A stretch of 39,617 nt of DNA from JAAYJR01 sp964563975. GTDB taxonomy: Bacteria > Bacteroidota > Bacteroidia > Bacteroidales > Prolixibacteraceae. Made by a program: the position numbers and the translations under genes. The first letter of the stretch is position 1, and every line of letters starts with the position of its first letter. The notes beneath the pieces were generated by a model. The model ran no database searches and was not told the DNA's origin. It saw only the letters and a program-made list of their open reading frames with translations. Below are positions 25,963-35,109 of the stretch, piece after piece. The DNA is taken from NCBI GenBank assembly GCA_964563975.1, contig CAZLZJ010000018.1:1-39617 (forward strand). The letters run 5' to 3'.

Positions 25963-27334
25963 AAACCTCCTCAGGCACAATGTATGGTCTCCGGTAATTA
26001 CGTGTAAGCATCATATCTGCTTCGGGGTCATTGGCAAATTTTTCATAATCACCCCTAAATGTTAACTCTCTCTTCAGGCGATATGAAATATTGGCAATAA
26101 TCGGAAGGGCGGATGAGTAAAAACCTTCGCGAATATCACATTTCAAATCATAATCGTTACCTGATCTGATTGCATCAATGAAGTTGGCATAATGCTCGGT
26201 TCCTCCCGGAGCGGCCATAAATGTAGGATCTTTCGGTACTTCGGAAGTCTCCTTAGACGAACCGGCAAATGGCTGTTCTTCTCTCATTCTGAAAGCTTTC
26301 CATGTACTTCCGTTTAGCTCCATATACCCCTCTGTTCCATAAAACATATTACCTATCTTAATATTCAGGCTTGACTCTCCATGAGTAAAACGGCCGCGTG
26401 TTTCAAATTCCAACACTTTACCATCTTCATAGGTAAATAGTGAAGTCTGGGTATTAGGAGTTTCCTGAGAACACTCTTTAGGGTCAATGCCATAAATCCC
26501 ACCGGTTGAAAATATACTTACCGGATGTACTTTTTTATTTAAACCCCACCTTGCAATATCAAACTGATGTGGACCCTGATTGCCGGTATCTCCATTTCCG
26601 GTATCCCAATGCCAATGCCAATTGTAGTGGCCTCGCTTTTCATTATACGGGCGATATGGAGCAGGACCTAACCACATATCATAATGCAGTGAAGCAGGAG
26701 GCATGCTGTCGGGAGCAATTCCAAAAGAGTCGCGTGGTTTGTAGCACAACCCTTTTGCCATATACACATCTCCGATACCACCATCATGTAAAAACTTCAT
26801 TGCTTCAATAACATTGCTTATCGAGCGGTTCTGAAACCCTACCTGCACCCTTACATTATACTTTCGGGCTGCCTCTATCATTTTGCGTCCCTCAAATACA
26901 TTGTGACATGCCGGTTTTTCCACATAAATATGTTTTCCTGCCTGACAAGCCCATATTGTACCCAGAGCATGCCAATGATTTGGTGTGCCAAAAGAAACAG
27001 CATCAATATCTTTATCTTCAAACACCCTTCTCATGTCCCACTCGGTTTTTGGCCTGGTACCTATCGCATCCGCAACTTTTTTTACTCTTTCAGGAAATAC
27101 TTCTTCATCCACATCACATAATGTTTTAACAAAAACATTCCGGTTATCCTTTAACTTACACCAATTTCCTATATGTCCGTTACCTTGACCACGAATTCCT
27201 ATTACGGCCATTGTGATTCGTTCATTGGCTCCCATGATTGATCCATAAGACTTGGCACTGAAGCCCATACCTCCAATTGCAATCCCGGCAGTGCCAACCA
27301 GGCTCTTCTTTATAAAATCTCTTCTTTGTGTCAT
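25961..27334 (-). CDS. Tat-exported Gfo/Idh/MocA-family oxidoreductase
   Basis: This 457-residue NAD(P)-dependent oxidoreductase carries a twin-arginine leader (MTQRRDFIKKSLVGTAGIAIGG), so it should be folded with its cofactor and then exported to the periplasm. The Rossmann motif is VIGIRGQGNGH (44-54), and the catalytic EKP lies at 139-141 in YVEKPACHN. A tryptophan/histidine-rich segment (WHWHWDTGNGDTGNQGPHQFD) matches the Bacteroidota C-terminal Gfo/Idh domain. Members act on sugars, sugar acids or glycosides. It is the last gene of the minus-strand catabolic series, but a 314-nt gap separates it from the esterase, so it may be transcribed separately. Confidence 0.9.
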   Translation of the reverse strand: MTQRRDFIKKSLVGTAGIAIGGMGFSAKSYGSIMGANERITMAVIGIRGQGNGHIGNWCKLKDNRNVFVKTLCDVDEEVFPERVKKVADAIGTRPKTEWDMRRVFEDKDIDAVSFGTPNHWHALGTIWACQAGKHIYVEKPACHNVFEGRKMIEAARKYNVRVQVGFQNRSISNVIEAMKFLHDGGIGDVYMAKGLCYKPRDSFGIAPDSMPPASLHYDMWLGPAPYRPYNEKRGHYNWHWHWDTGNGDTGNQGPHQFDIARWGLNKKVHPVSIFSTGGIYGIDPKECSQETPNTQTSLFTYEDGKVLEFETRGRFTHGESSLNIKIGNMFYGTEGYMELNGSTWKAFRMREEQPFAGSSKETSEVPKDPTFMAAPGGTEHYANFIDAIRSGNDYDLKCDIREGFYSSALPIIANISYRLKRELTFRGDYEKFANDPEADMMLTRNYRRPYIVPEEV

Positions 27335-27648
27335 TTTTTTTTAAATTTGTTAGTTTTAAAGAATGCGGCGCACAAGTTAATAAAAGTAATTTTATTCTTC
27401 CTACAATAAGTATATAGTTTTTTTCATCAATATGATTTTTCCGGGTTATATTAAGATACCACAATGCACTAATCCGGTTCGCAAAAATTTAAGTACCTCC
27501 TCCCACACACCACTGCCGGCAGGCATTTCGTATAGCTGTTTCTTGTTTCTTTTCCCTGCTGTCCTCTCTCCGGATATCATACCCGAGGCCCCTGCCTATC
27601 AGGAATGTCACTCTGATATCTTCTAATAATTGCTGCAACGGTTTCCCC
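27335..27648. other. 314-nt intergenic segment, partly GC-richer, no supported gene
   Basis: The part next to the oxidoreductase (27335-27430) is AT-rich and presumably holds its promoter. From about 27440 to 27625 the composition is clearly richer in G and C than other gaps here. That part contains several inverted repeats (GATATCA at 27573-27579 with TGATATC at 27614-27620; TGCCGGCA; CCTG/CAGG). Short open frames exist on both strands, but none resembles a protein family or has a convincing start. A structured RNA, a mobile-repeat remnant or a decayed gene is possible. Confidence 0.4.
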
Positions 27649-29982
27649 TTACTGATCCGCTAATTTCTTTATCCACGATACCATTCTCTCTTGCATATAG
27701 GCAGAAAACCTGTTATAATCCTCAGGCACTATCAGGTCTGGCTGGCCTGGCTTATTAAACAGGGTGTACACTTTTCTCACCTCCCCGACACACTTTTTAA
27801 TATCTTCAATATCTGCATACTGATCCCGGGAAGGAGCAATAATAAGTGCCGGACGAGGAGCAATGCAACCAATAATCTCATCAAAATCGTATGGTATCCT
27901 ATTTTCACATCCGGCAAAAAAACCTAAACGCGGTATTAACCCGTGAAGATGCGAATACTCATAAATCCCTTCAGCAGTCTTCCCCGGCAGGTTGGTACGC
28001 ATAGGTGAAAACCCGCAAACAGTAACCACTCCTGCTATCCTGTCATCTAAAGCTGTGCTGTACAGGGCAACAGTGCCGCCGAGGGAGTAACCGGCTACAA
28101 AAATTTTCACGGGATCAATCAGATTATGGTCAGACAGAGCATCGACCGACCATCTCACATCGGCAACCATCCTTCCCATTTTCGACCAATGAGGAAATCT
28201 TTCATAAAAAAGCCTTCCCTCTTCTATCCTTGTGCCGAACCCGATCTGATCAAATGCATAAACTGCATAACCTGATTTTAAAAAGTTGTCAAGAAGCGGC
28301 TGGAATCTCCTCCCAAATCCGGTTGGATATGTATATTCGTGCAAAAATATCACCACGGGATATTTCTTAAACTCACCCTCCTTCAACTTCGGATAGTAAA
28401 GTGTGCCAAAACCAATATCCTCTGAAGAGACACCCTCTTTTACCAAAGGCCTTACAACCAAACTGCGCATATAATCGGGCTGAATACCGGGACCAATTGA
28501 AGGAGGTTCATCACCAAGCGCCCAATTAATATTTTCCCGGACAGTAGATATTTTTTCCTGCCAGTCAGCCTGATTATCAATAACCTTTCCATTAAGGTTT
28601 TTTAAAAGGCCATCTGCCTCACAAACAGTATAATTAAGTGGATCGATATGCTCTCCGCTCAACCCCAGCCATTTTGAAAAACTATAATTATAAAAGAGCT
28701 TATTCTCCGGCTTAATTCCGCCTCTTCCAAATACATAGTCGAAAAAATCAATATATCGCTCAATATCACGTGCTGCAGGAGCATGAAGCCCATGCCTCAG
28801 ATCAATGGCTATTTTATCGCCTGCACCCAAAAAATCATATGCTTTTTTTGCCGACAGGTAAGCCTGTTCTATACCCCATGGGTTCCCCTGGTCTTCAAAT
28901 ATTGATGAGGTTAGCATTAACCCCCTGGGAGCAACAAGTGCCATCAACAGGTTCTGGTCTACCGGCATTTTATTTTCCCTCCCTACAAAAAAACGCAATC
29001 TTGGGTGAAGCCAATAGGGAAAATTTCTTGTGATTTCAGCTATTGACTCATTATCATACTTTTCATTTGTATATCTGAAAGGATCTTCAGATCCGGTACC
29101 TCCGCTGATTGGTATAACAGCCTTAATCCTTTCATCAAAGGCAGCACCCATCAACGCCTGTTTACCATTTCTTGATAACCCGGTAAGTGCAATCTGATCT
29201 TTATTAACAATTTCTAATGTATACAAATAATCTACTGTTCTGGAAGCCGACCATCCCCATCGCATCAATGTACTATAATCATAATCAGGCCACCATATCT
29301 TCTCAAATGCCTCACTGTCGTCAGGATACCCGTACCTTGGATCGGTTGCAGAGTACCGGCATCCGATATATCCACGCCTTACGGCTGCCTGCACCCAATC
29401 ATATCTATCCTTCTTCCATGGACAGATAAATACGGGAAAAGGACCTTCACCGGGAGGAATAAGAATATTAACATGCAGTTCGGCTTTACGGTCAGGCCCG
29501 AATTTAAGCAACACACTCCTTTCAGTAAGCGGACCGGTCTTTTTTTCTTCAAGCACCTCTGCAATAAGATTGCCCGGCGGCGGAGGCACTGTGCCGGTAA
29601 TCCAGTGCTGTACCAATTTTTTAATCTCTTCCCTCCTGTGGTTCCACTGTTCAATTGTTGTAACGGGAATCTCCTTTCCACCCTGATCAATAATCAGGGG
29701 ATCAGGAAGAAACGGAAAATTTGGCAGCTTATTGAAATCAGGAGGCAGCTCCCCTGTTCTTTTTACCCAGTCGCCCCAGGTAAAATCTTCAGGCGACACA
29801 TGTGGTGCAGATGTTCCGGATATATGGTCAGCAGGACTCTTATACCGGTCTTCAGGCAACGATTTGATCAGCTGCTGCAAATACTCCTGTCTGCTAATAT
29901 CTTTCTGGGCTGCTGCAAAAAATGAAATAAAACACAATCCTGCGATAACTGCAATTGCCAGTGATATTGATAATTTCTTCAT
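27649..29982 (-). CDS. Secreted two-domain alpha/beta hydrolase, CE15-like plus second esterase domain
   Basis: This 777-residue protein has a signal peptide (about 1-25, ending FFAAAQ) and two hydrolase domains in tandem. The first (about 100-420) has the nucleophile motif GLSRNGK with Ser270, the GxSRxGK form of CE15 glucuronoyl esterases and their relatives, and a C-terminal His400 in RHGLHAP. The acid may be Glu363 or Asp364 (IFEDQGNPWG). The glutamate that follows the serine in canonical CE15 enzymes is not present. The second domain (about 520-777) has the elbow GYSLGG with Ser633 and a candidate Asp720, but no histidine occurs after residue 680. It follows the FGGY kinase by 33 nt. A role in removing ester groups from plant or algal polysaccharide is the best guess. 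Confidence 0.82.
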   Translation of the reverse strand: MKKLSISLAIAVIAGLCFISFFAAAQKDISRQEYLQQLIKSLPEDRYKSPADHISGTSAPHVSPEDFTWGDWVKRTGELPPDFNKLPNFPFLPDPLIIDQGGKEIPVTTIEQWNHRREEIKKLVQHWITGTVPPPPGNLIAEVLEEKKTGPLTERSVLLKFGPDRKAELHVNILIPPGEGPFPVFICPWKKDRYDWVQAAVRRGYIGCRYSATDPRYGYPDDSEAFEKIWWPDYDYSTLMRWGWSASRTVDYLYTLEIVNKDQIALTGLSRNGKQALMGAAFDERIKAVIPISGGTGSEDPFRYTNEKYDNESIAEITRNFPYWLHPRLRFFVGRENKMPVDQNLLMALVAPRGLMLTSSIFEDQGNPWGIEQAYLSAKKAYDFLGAGDKIAIDLRHGLHAPAARDIERYIDFFDYVFGRGGIKPENKLFYNYSFSKWLGLSGEHIDPLNYTVCEADGLLKNLNGKVIDNQADWQEKISTVRENINWALGDEPPSIGPGIQPDYMRSLVVRPLVKEGVSSEDIGFGTLYYPKLKEGEFKKYPVVIFLHEYTYPTGFGRRFQPLLDNFLKSGYAVYAFDQIGFGTRIEEGRLFYERFPHWSKMGRMVADVRWSVDALSDHNLIDPVKIFVAGYSLGGTVALYSTALDDRIAGVVTVCGFSPMRTNLPGKTAEGIYEYSHLHGLIPRLGFFAGCENRIPYDFDEIIGCIAPRPALIIAPSRDQYADIEDIKKCVGEVRKVYTLFNKPGQPDLIVPEDYNRFSAYMQERMVSWIKKLADQ

Positions 29983-30015
29983 ACAGATATTTATTTATAA
30001 TTAAAAATCCACAAT

Positions 30016-31527
30016 TTACAAAGGACTTACTTCATAAAAATTTCTTTTTAATTTGGCATACAGGGTCTTATATGTCTGAAACTTCTTCCCGTAAAGATCA
30101 TTTTGCCGTGGTAAAATAACCTGTCCCGGTTTCACCCATTGGCTGATGATCCTTTCTGCCCCAACCTTATCAAATGCCGCTTTTGCAAGGATTGCTGCTC
30201 CCCTGCATCCGGCTTCGGTAATATCAAGGGTAGTGATCGGCTTATTAATTATATCAGCTTTCAACTTTATCAACGAGCCGGATTTTGCTCCACCGCCAAT
30301 AGCTCTCAATTCATTAACCACATAGCCGGCCTTCTCTAATATCTCAAGATTCAACCTTATTTCCAAAGCCACTCCTTCGATAAGTGCTTTCAATATCTCT
30401 CCTTTGGTAGTTGTCAGGTCAAGCCCTAATATGGTGCCTTTCACCGATGTGTCAAAATAGGGAGTTCCCGAGGGAGTAAAATAGGGTAACACTGACAATC
30501 CGGTCTGCTCTTCAGGCATCTGCCTGAGAAGCAGCTCATAAGGATCGGAACTGCTTTCTCTTGCAATCTCAATCTCTTTCTGCCCGAACTGATCGCGGAA
30601 CCATTTAATCAGGTTCCCTCCCGTCAGGCTGTAAGCAAGGGTAGCATATAATCCTTCTGCTGTATGGTCATAAGTACAAAAATTAAATTTTCGCAACTCC
30701 TCACTAAACAGAGGCTTTTTAAAAGCAGGAGTTATACATTCTACTGTACCACTGGCATAGACAGCCATTCCCGGCTTCACGGCTCCGGCTCCAAGAGCGG
30801 AGCATGGCTGATCATGACCTCCTGTAACAACAGCCACCTTATCACCAAGATTAAGCCGCCGGGCTATTTTTTTATCAACATATCCCACAAACCGGCCGGA
30901 AGGCAATGGTTCAGAAAGTTGTTTTCGCTTTATTCCAATACTTTTCAATATCTCTTCGCTCCAGATATGATTTCTGACATCAAAAAGCATAGTTCTGCCG
31001 GCTAACGACCAGCTTATTGCCGGGCTGGTAATTCCCAGCCGATATTGAAGAAGATCTTCAAAACAAAGGATTCTTGAACATCTTTCCCACTCCTCTTTCA
31101 TATTCTCGCGAACCCATAATAACTTAAACAGTGAAAACATCGGGTGAGGAGTGTGCCCGGTTATTTGATAAAGCTTTTTATCTTCAAATTCTACGGCTCG
31201 GCTCTTTACAAAAATATCCGCCCTGGAGTCGGACGACACAAAAGCATTGCATAGTGCCCTGCCTGAATTGTCAATCATTGTAAAAGCTTCTCCCTGACTG
31301 GATATACCAATACTTTTCACCGATCCCTGCGGAACAGCCGAAGCAGACTCTTTAATCACCTCAAAACATTTGCCTGTTACCTCGTCTGTATCCAGCTCTG
31401 CCCATCCCGGATTTTCTGTAATGGTATTATATTCCCTGTATGCGGCCGGAAACTGCACCCCTTTATCGTTAAATATAACTGACTTACAACCGGTAGTTCC
31501 AATGTCTATACCTAAAAAACAATTCAT
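30016..31527 (-). CDS. FGGY-family carbohydrate kinase (xylulokinase-like)
   Basis: This 503-residue kinase phosphorylates a sugar or polyol with ATP in the cytoplasm. It starts with GIDIGTTGCKSVIF (Asp8, phosphate-1 loop), has the catalytic base Asp239 in GGHDQP, and ends with the second ATPase motif AIGGGAKSGSLIKLKAD. The overall pattern is nearest to xylulokinase and gluconokinase types. The substrate is likely to be the ketose made by the isomerase two genes upstream. It starts 1 nt after the aldolase stop, so the aldolase and the kinase are tightly coupled. Confidence 0.88.
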   Translation of the reverse strand: MNCFLGIDIGTTGCKSVIFNDKGVQFPAAYREYNTITENPGWAELDTDEVTGKCFEVIKESASAVPQGSVKSIGISSQGEAFTMIDNSGRALCNAFVSSDSRADIFVKSRAVEFEDKKLYQITGHTPHPMFSLFKLLWVRENMKEEWERCSRILCFEDLLQYRLGITSPAISWSLAGRTMLFDVRNHIWSEEILKSIGIKRKQLSEPLPSGRFVGYVDKKIARRLNLGDKVAVVTGGHDQPCSALGAGAVKPGMAVYASGTVECITPAFKKPLFSEELRKFNFCTYDHTAEGLYATLAYSLTGGNLIKWFRDQFGQKEIEIARESSSDPYELLLRQMPEEQTGLSVLPYFTPSGTPYFDTSVKGTILGLDLTTTKGEILKALIEGVALEIRLNLEILEKAGYVVNELRAIGGGAKSGSLIKLKADIINKPITTLDITEAGCRGAAILAKAAFDKVGAERIISQWVKPGQVILPRQNDLYGKKFQTYKTLYAKLKRNFYEVSPL

Positions 31528-31528
31528 T

Positions 31529-32542
31529 TTATATATACCACAAGTTAAAATATTCAGCAGCTATCTCTTTCATTTTGTTAAAAATAATATCTTGCCGATA
31601 AACAGTTGTAAAATGAGTTAAAGAGATGTCGTCCGCCAATCCTGCATTAACTCCGATAAGTTTTTTCTTTTTTAATTCCAAAATTTTCTCCCCGGTTACT
31701 ATTTTTCCGACATTTTTAATCATATCCTCAAAAAGAACAGGAGAACTGTCTCTTTCAAGTGCTGTCCAAATATTTACTTTTGCTATTCCGTCGTCATACA
31801 GATGCCGGATCTGATCATTGCCAACAGATGAGGTACCGTGCAAAACGAGCTTGGGACCGGTAGTCCTGCTTATTTTACGGGCAAGATCGCTGTGATACCT
31901 GAGATCTTTCCTTTTTGCTCTATGTTCTGTTCCAAGATTAACCACTATAAAATCAGCTCCCGTCTTATTCAGATATTTTTCTGCCGCCTCAGGAGTAGTA
32001 AGATTACTTACTTCATTACCGGTTGCATCAACGATTTCATCACATGCGCCTTCAATAACAATTTCATTTCTATGCTTTTCAACAAATTGTGCAGTTTTAG
32101 CAATATTCTCTTCAAATGGCAGCGTTGAGGCATCATACATGATCATTGAAAACTTACTCATATCCCATTGAAGCAGAGACTGATCACTATCCCACTGAGT
32201 ATGATCCAAATGGATCATTACATTCAATTTTTCAAAAGGAGAACCTTTGGCGGTAAGAATCTCAATATCGGCACAAAACAGTTTCAATCCGATATCCCAC
32301 AATTTTGTATGTGTATAATTTGCCGACTGACTTCTATGGCTGTACTGATTGGTTATGGCAATAGTCACAGGAATACCGGGATTACCTATTTTTTTGCTGA
32401 AATCAAGAGCTGCAGCCAGGATGGCTTCTGTCGTTGTAAGATTTTCACTGCCAAAACAGGGAATAACCCAATTTTTCCGTGAAGCTTCAGAATATATATC
32501 TAAAACATGCTGTCGGTCAAGAATTAAAGGCATCTGTTTCAA
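31529..32542 (-). CDS. Class II ketose-(bis)phosphate aldolase family protein, divergent
   Basis: This 337-residue protein has the class II fructose/tagatose-bisphosphate aldolase pattern. HLDHT holds His111, catalytic Asp113 and the zinc ligand His114. GTEHR supplies His207, and LVLHGTSS supplies His235. Two conserved spots are altered. The usual phosphate loop LHGGSG reads LHGTSS, and the N-[IV]-[DN]-T element that contacts dihydroxyacetone phosphate reads NIWT (257-260), with Trp259 in place of Asp or Asn. I infer cleavage of an unusual ketose phosphate or a different substrate. It lies between the isomerase (7-nt gap) and the kinase (1-nt gap). Confidence 0.83.
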   Translation of the reverse strand: MKQMPLILDRQHVLDIYSEASRKNWVIPCFGSENLTTTEAILAAALDFSKKIGNPGIPVTIAITNQYSHRSQSANYTHTKLWDIGLKLFCADIEILTAKGSPFEKLNVMIHLDHTQWDSDQSLLQWDMSKFSMIMYDASTLPFEENIAKTAQFVEKHRNEIVIEGACDEIVDATGNEVSNLTTPEAAEKYLNKTGADFIVVNLGTEHRAKRKDLRYHSDLARKISRTTGPKLVLHGTSSVGNDQIRHLYDDGIAKVNIWTALERDSSPVLFEDMIKNVGKIVTGEKILELKKKKLIGVNAGLADDISLTHFTTVYRQDIIFNKMKEIAAEYFNLWYI

Positions 32543-32549
32543 AAATTAA

Positions 32550-33932
32550 TTATAAAGCAATAGCTTTTATTCCTGTCAGTTCACAAAATGCCTTCAGCTC
32601 CTCATAAAGATGCTCTCCATACCCAAGGCAGGCATACTCGTTATTCCACGACTGCAACAGTTGTTCAATATCACAATGAGCCTTCACAAAACCATGAGGC
32701 CAGAATGGGATACCGCACTCATTTTTTCTGGCTTCAATCATTTCAGCCGGAGGTTCAAAAATTGTACACTTAGCAATAACCATCTCGAACTTTCCGTCAT
32801 TCCTTCCAAGTCGTGCCAAAACTCCCTCTCCAACTTTACAAACAAGTTTAACCGACAGGCCTCCTGCCCCTCCTTCAGTAGGTATTCCATGCTGAGCAAA
32901 TCCGGCAGGGCCAAGCTTCCCCGCAAGTGATGGCGGACAGGCTCCGTCGCCAATAATTTTTATCTCATTATTAGTTTTATCCACATGCTGCAAATCTCCG
33001 TAATATACAGGTTCACTGCTTAACTCAGTCAAACATTTAACAGTTAAAGCTGTATTGAAATCTCCCAATGTAGAGGTTCCGATTCCATCCTCTAACATCA
33101 TACTTTGTGCAAAACATGTAGCGCTATAATCATCTCCAAGTCCGGGAAATGACTGAATTGTATAAAAATCCCATTCATTCTTCTTTATAAGTTTTTTTAT
33201 TGCAAGGTAAAGGCTGATGGAGCGATCTGACTGCTCATTTTCCGGGATAGGATCAGCAAACAACTTCTGAATGTTAGCCCTGGTTTCTGCTATCTCCTCT
33301 TTTGTAAAAGATTTTGCAGTTTTAATAAGTTCAGTTGTATCTCTTGAATCAATATCGACACCAAACATTTTCATCCACTGCGACGGGTCGGCGGCACCAC
33401 AGGTTTGACCCATGCCCCTCCCCCCAAATGTGCCGATAATGCTCATATTAAGTAAATTTTTTACTGCTCCGGCCCTGCAGTAAGAGATAATCTTTTCTAT
33501 CTCAGCCGGATCATCATAATTTCCATATACAAACCTATGCTTTATTCCTATCTCTTTCATTGCTCCTTGCATTACTAATCCCCCAACCGGTCTCCATCCC
33601 TGAGATCCCGGGTGAGTCCATAGCACAATTCCTTTTCCTGAAGTGGCAAAATCGCGAACTGCCGCAATCATATTTGCAGACCACACCCAGGTGCCTGCAA
33701 ACAGGATAACAGCATCAATATCATCCTGCTTTTTATATTTGGCAAAACACTCCCTTGCTTCTCTTCTTGACGCCAGAACAGTGTCATATTCATCAAGTTC
33801 AAGTCCTGCTTTTTTAAGAGCATTTTTTGAATTATTGATCAACTCATCATCAATAAACGGAGTACCCATCGGGTCTAAAAGCCCATCTTTATGCACTCCA
33901 AAAACAATAAATCCGGCTTTTGCTTTAATCAT
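32550..33932 (-). CDS. L-fucose/L-arabinose isomerase-like protein
   Basis: This 460-residue protein resembles the L-fucose/L-arabinose isomerase superfamily, which interconverts aldoses and ketoses with a divalent metal. The N-terminal half has alternating Rossmann-like units (AVILFAGTWVW, VLWTHPGSQGWRPVG, GTFGGRGMGQ at 168-176). The C-terminal half has the metal-site region MLEDGIGTSTLGDFNTALT (279-297, with Glu281, Asp282 and Asp291) and GDGACPPSLAG. It ends with PFWPHGFVKAHC, whose His413 and His419 are candidate ligands. The sugar is not identifiable. A sulfoquinovose-type isomerase of the same superfamily is an alternative that I cannot exclude. It is the first gene of the isomerase-aldolase-kinase cluster. 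Confidence 0.78.
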   Translation of the reverse strand: MIKAKAGFIVFGVHKDGLLDPMGTPFIDDELINNSKNALKKAGLELDEYDTVLASRREARECFAKYKKQDDIDAVILFAGTWVWSANMIAAVRDFATSGKGIVLWTHPGSQGWRPVGGLVMQGAMKEIGIKHRFVYGNYDDPAEIEKIISYCRAGAVKNLLNMSIIGTFGGRGMGQTCGAADPSQWMKMFGVDIDSRDTTELIKTAKSFTKEEIAETRANIQKLFADPIPENEQSDRSISLYLAIKKLIKKNEWDFYTIQSFPGLGDDYSATCFAQSMMLEDGIGTSTLGDFNTALTVKCLTELSSEPVYYGDLQHVDKTNNEIKIIGDGACPPSLAGKLGPAGFAQHGIPTEGGAGGLSVKLVCKVGEGVLARLGRNDGKFEMVIAKCTIFEPPAEMIEARKNECGIPFWPHGFVKAHCDIEQLLQSWNNEYACLGYGEHLYEELKAFCELTGIKAIAL

Positions 33933-33985
33933 GATATTTTTTTTAATTATTTTTATTCCATATTTAATCGAAAGATCACTTCAAG

Positions 33986-35044
33986 TTAAAGAGAAGGGAT
34001 CAGCCTCAATATATTTTTATAATAAATTTTTTCCAACACTCCGGATGGAAGCCCGATCCCACAAACAGGCCATCGCGCCCTGTTGAAGGTTCCATCATAA
34101 TCGGGTGCATAAAAAGCTTCATCATAAGTTTCAAGGAACCTGAAATAACACCGGTACATATCAATTGAACTTTCAATATTTGCAGGCATATCGGTTCCAA
34201 ATATTATCCTGTCCTGATATTTGATAAAAAGTTCTCTTGAGGAATAAGGCTGCCTCCCTAACTCATCAAGCCTGGCTGAAAAATCAATAAAAACATTCCG
34301 GTTTTCATCCATTAACCGGGATACATATCCAAGATTTTCGGCATGGTTAGCCATATGAGGCAATATAAAAACAGTGTCAGGATGTCTTCTCACAAGATTA
34401 TCCCTTCTTTTTAGCAGTTCAGCCTTACGAGGAAATTTCTTGTCTGCAAAACTCCAGGCAGGATATTTTAAAAGAGACTCATAATGCTCATTTTCCGGCG
34501 TAACCGGCTCAAAAAAACCTGAAGGATCAGCCTGATGTATCAATACCGGCATTTTTAAGCGGGCTGCTTCCTCAAAAATAGGAGAAAGCCTTTCATCATC
34601 CAGATTTATCAGCTTACCATCCCGATCCCGGTAATGCAATCCCAGTTCCTTTAATAATTTAACTCCTTTAGCTCCCATCCCGGCATGTTCGTTCAATATA
34701 TCTATTGCCTCAGAAATAAAAGATTTATGGTCAATGAACAGAGGCTGATCTGCCGGGCGGGCAAAATTTATCATTGTAAAGCAATAAAACTTACCCGGGT
34801 ATTTATCGGCACAATTTTTAAAAAAATCTGAAATATCACCCGTATTGATCACATATCCTCCCCCCGAAAACTCTATATGTACATTCCCCGTAAGGTCGCA
34901 ATACTTTTCAACGCCAACCTCTTTCATTATTTTTATAATCCTTTCAACCTGCCAGTTACCCCATAAATGATTATGGGCGTCTATAACCGGAAAAGCAGCT
35001 TTTTGAGGAATATGATCTTCTTTTATAAGATATGTTTTTTGCAT
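33986..35044 (-). CDS. Amidohydrolase_2-family metal-dependent hydrolase
   Basis: This 352-residue TIM-barrel enzyme belongs to the amidohydrolase superfamily. The metal motif DAHNHLWG gives His24 and His26, followed by VLIHQADP (His170), ILPHMANH (His230) and FGTDMPAN (Asp285). The subfamily includes sugar lactonases and aromatic-acid decarboxylases or hydrolases. In this context, hydrolysis of a sugar lactone is the likeliest role, perhaps one formed by the Gfo/Idh dehydrogenase. There is no signal peptide. It lies 53 nt upstream of the isomerase and 65 nt downstream of a DUF5009 gene. Confidence 0.82.
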   Translation of the reverse strand: MQKTYLIKEDHIPQKAAFPVIDAHNHLWGNWQVERIIKIMKEVGVEKYCDLTGNVHIEFSGGGYVINTGDISDFFKNCADKYPGKFYCFTMINFARPADQPLFIDHKSFISEAIDILNEHAGMGAKGVKLLKELGLHYRDRDGKLINLDDERLSPIFEEAARLKMPVLIHQADPSGFFEPVTPENEHYESLLKYPAWSFADKKFPRKAELLKRRDNLVRRHPDTVFILPHMANHAENLGYVSRLMDENRNVFIDFSARLDELGRQPYSSRELFIKYQDRIIFGTDMPANIESSIDMYRCYFRFLETYDEAFYAPDYDGTFNRARWPVCGIGLPSGVLEKIYYKNILRLIPSL

Positions 35045-35109
35045 AAATCAGCTTATTAATTTTATTTGGTTTTACCGAAATAGTCTTATCAATTTTTCAA
35101 AACCGGCAG

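Noticed and set aside
27432..27626. 64-residue plus-strand frame in the 314-nt gap
   Set aside because: It has no supported ribosome site or family similarity and runs through the inverted repeats, so it is not called a gene.
29473..29925. Plus-strand open frame of 150 residues inside the two-domain esterase gene
   Set aside because: It is antisense to a well-supported secreted hydrolase, with low-complexity Arg/Cys/Phe composition and no domain features.
30016..33932. Sulfoquinovose or apiose catabolism as the specific pathway
   Set aside because: The gene classes fit only in part: no sulfo-sugar transporter or sulfoquinovosidase, and no transketolase or RuBisCO-like protein. The pathway is left unnamed.
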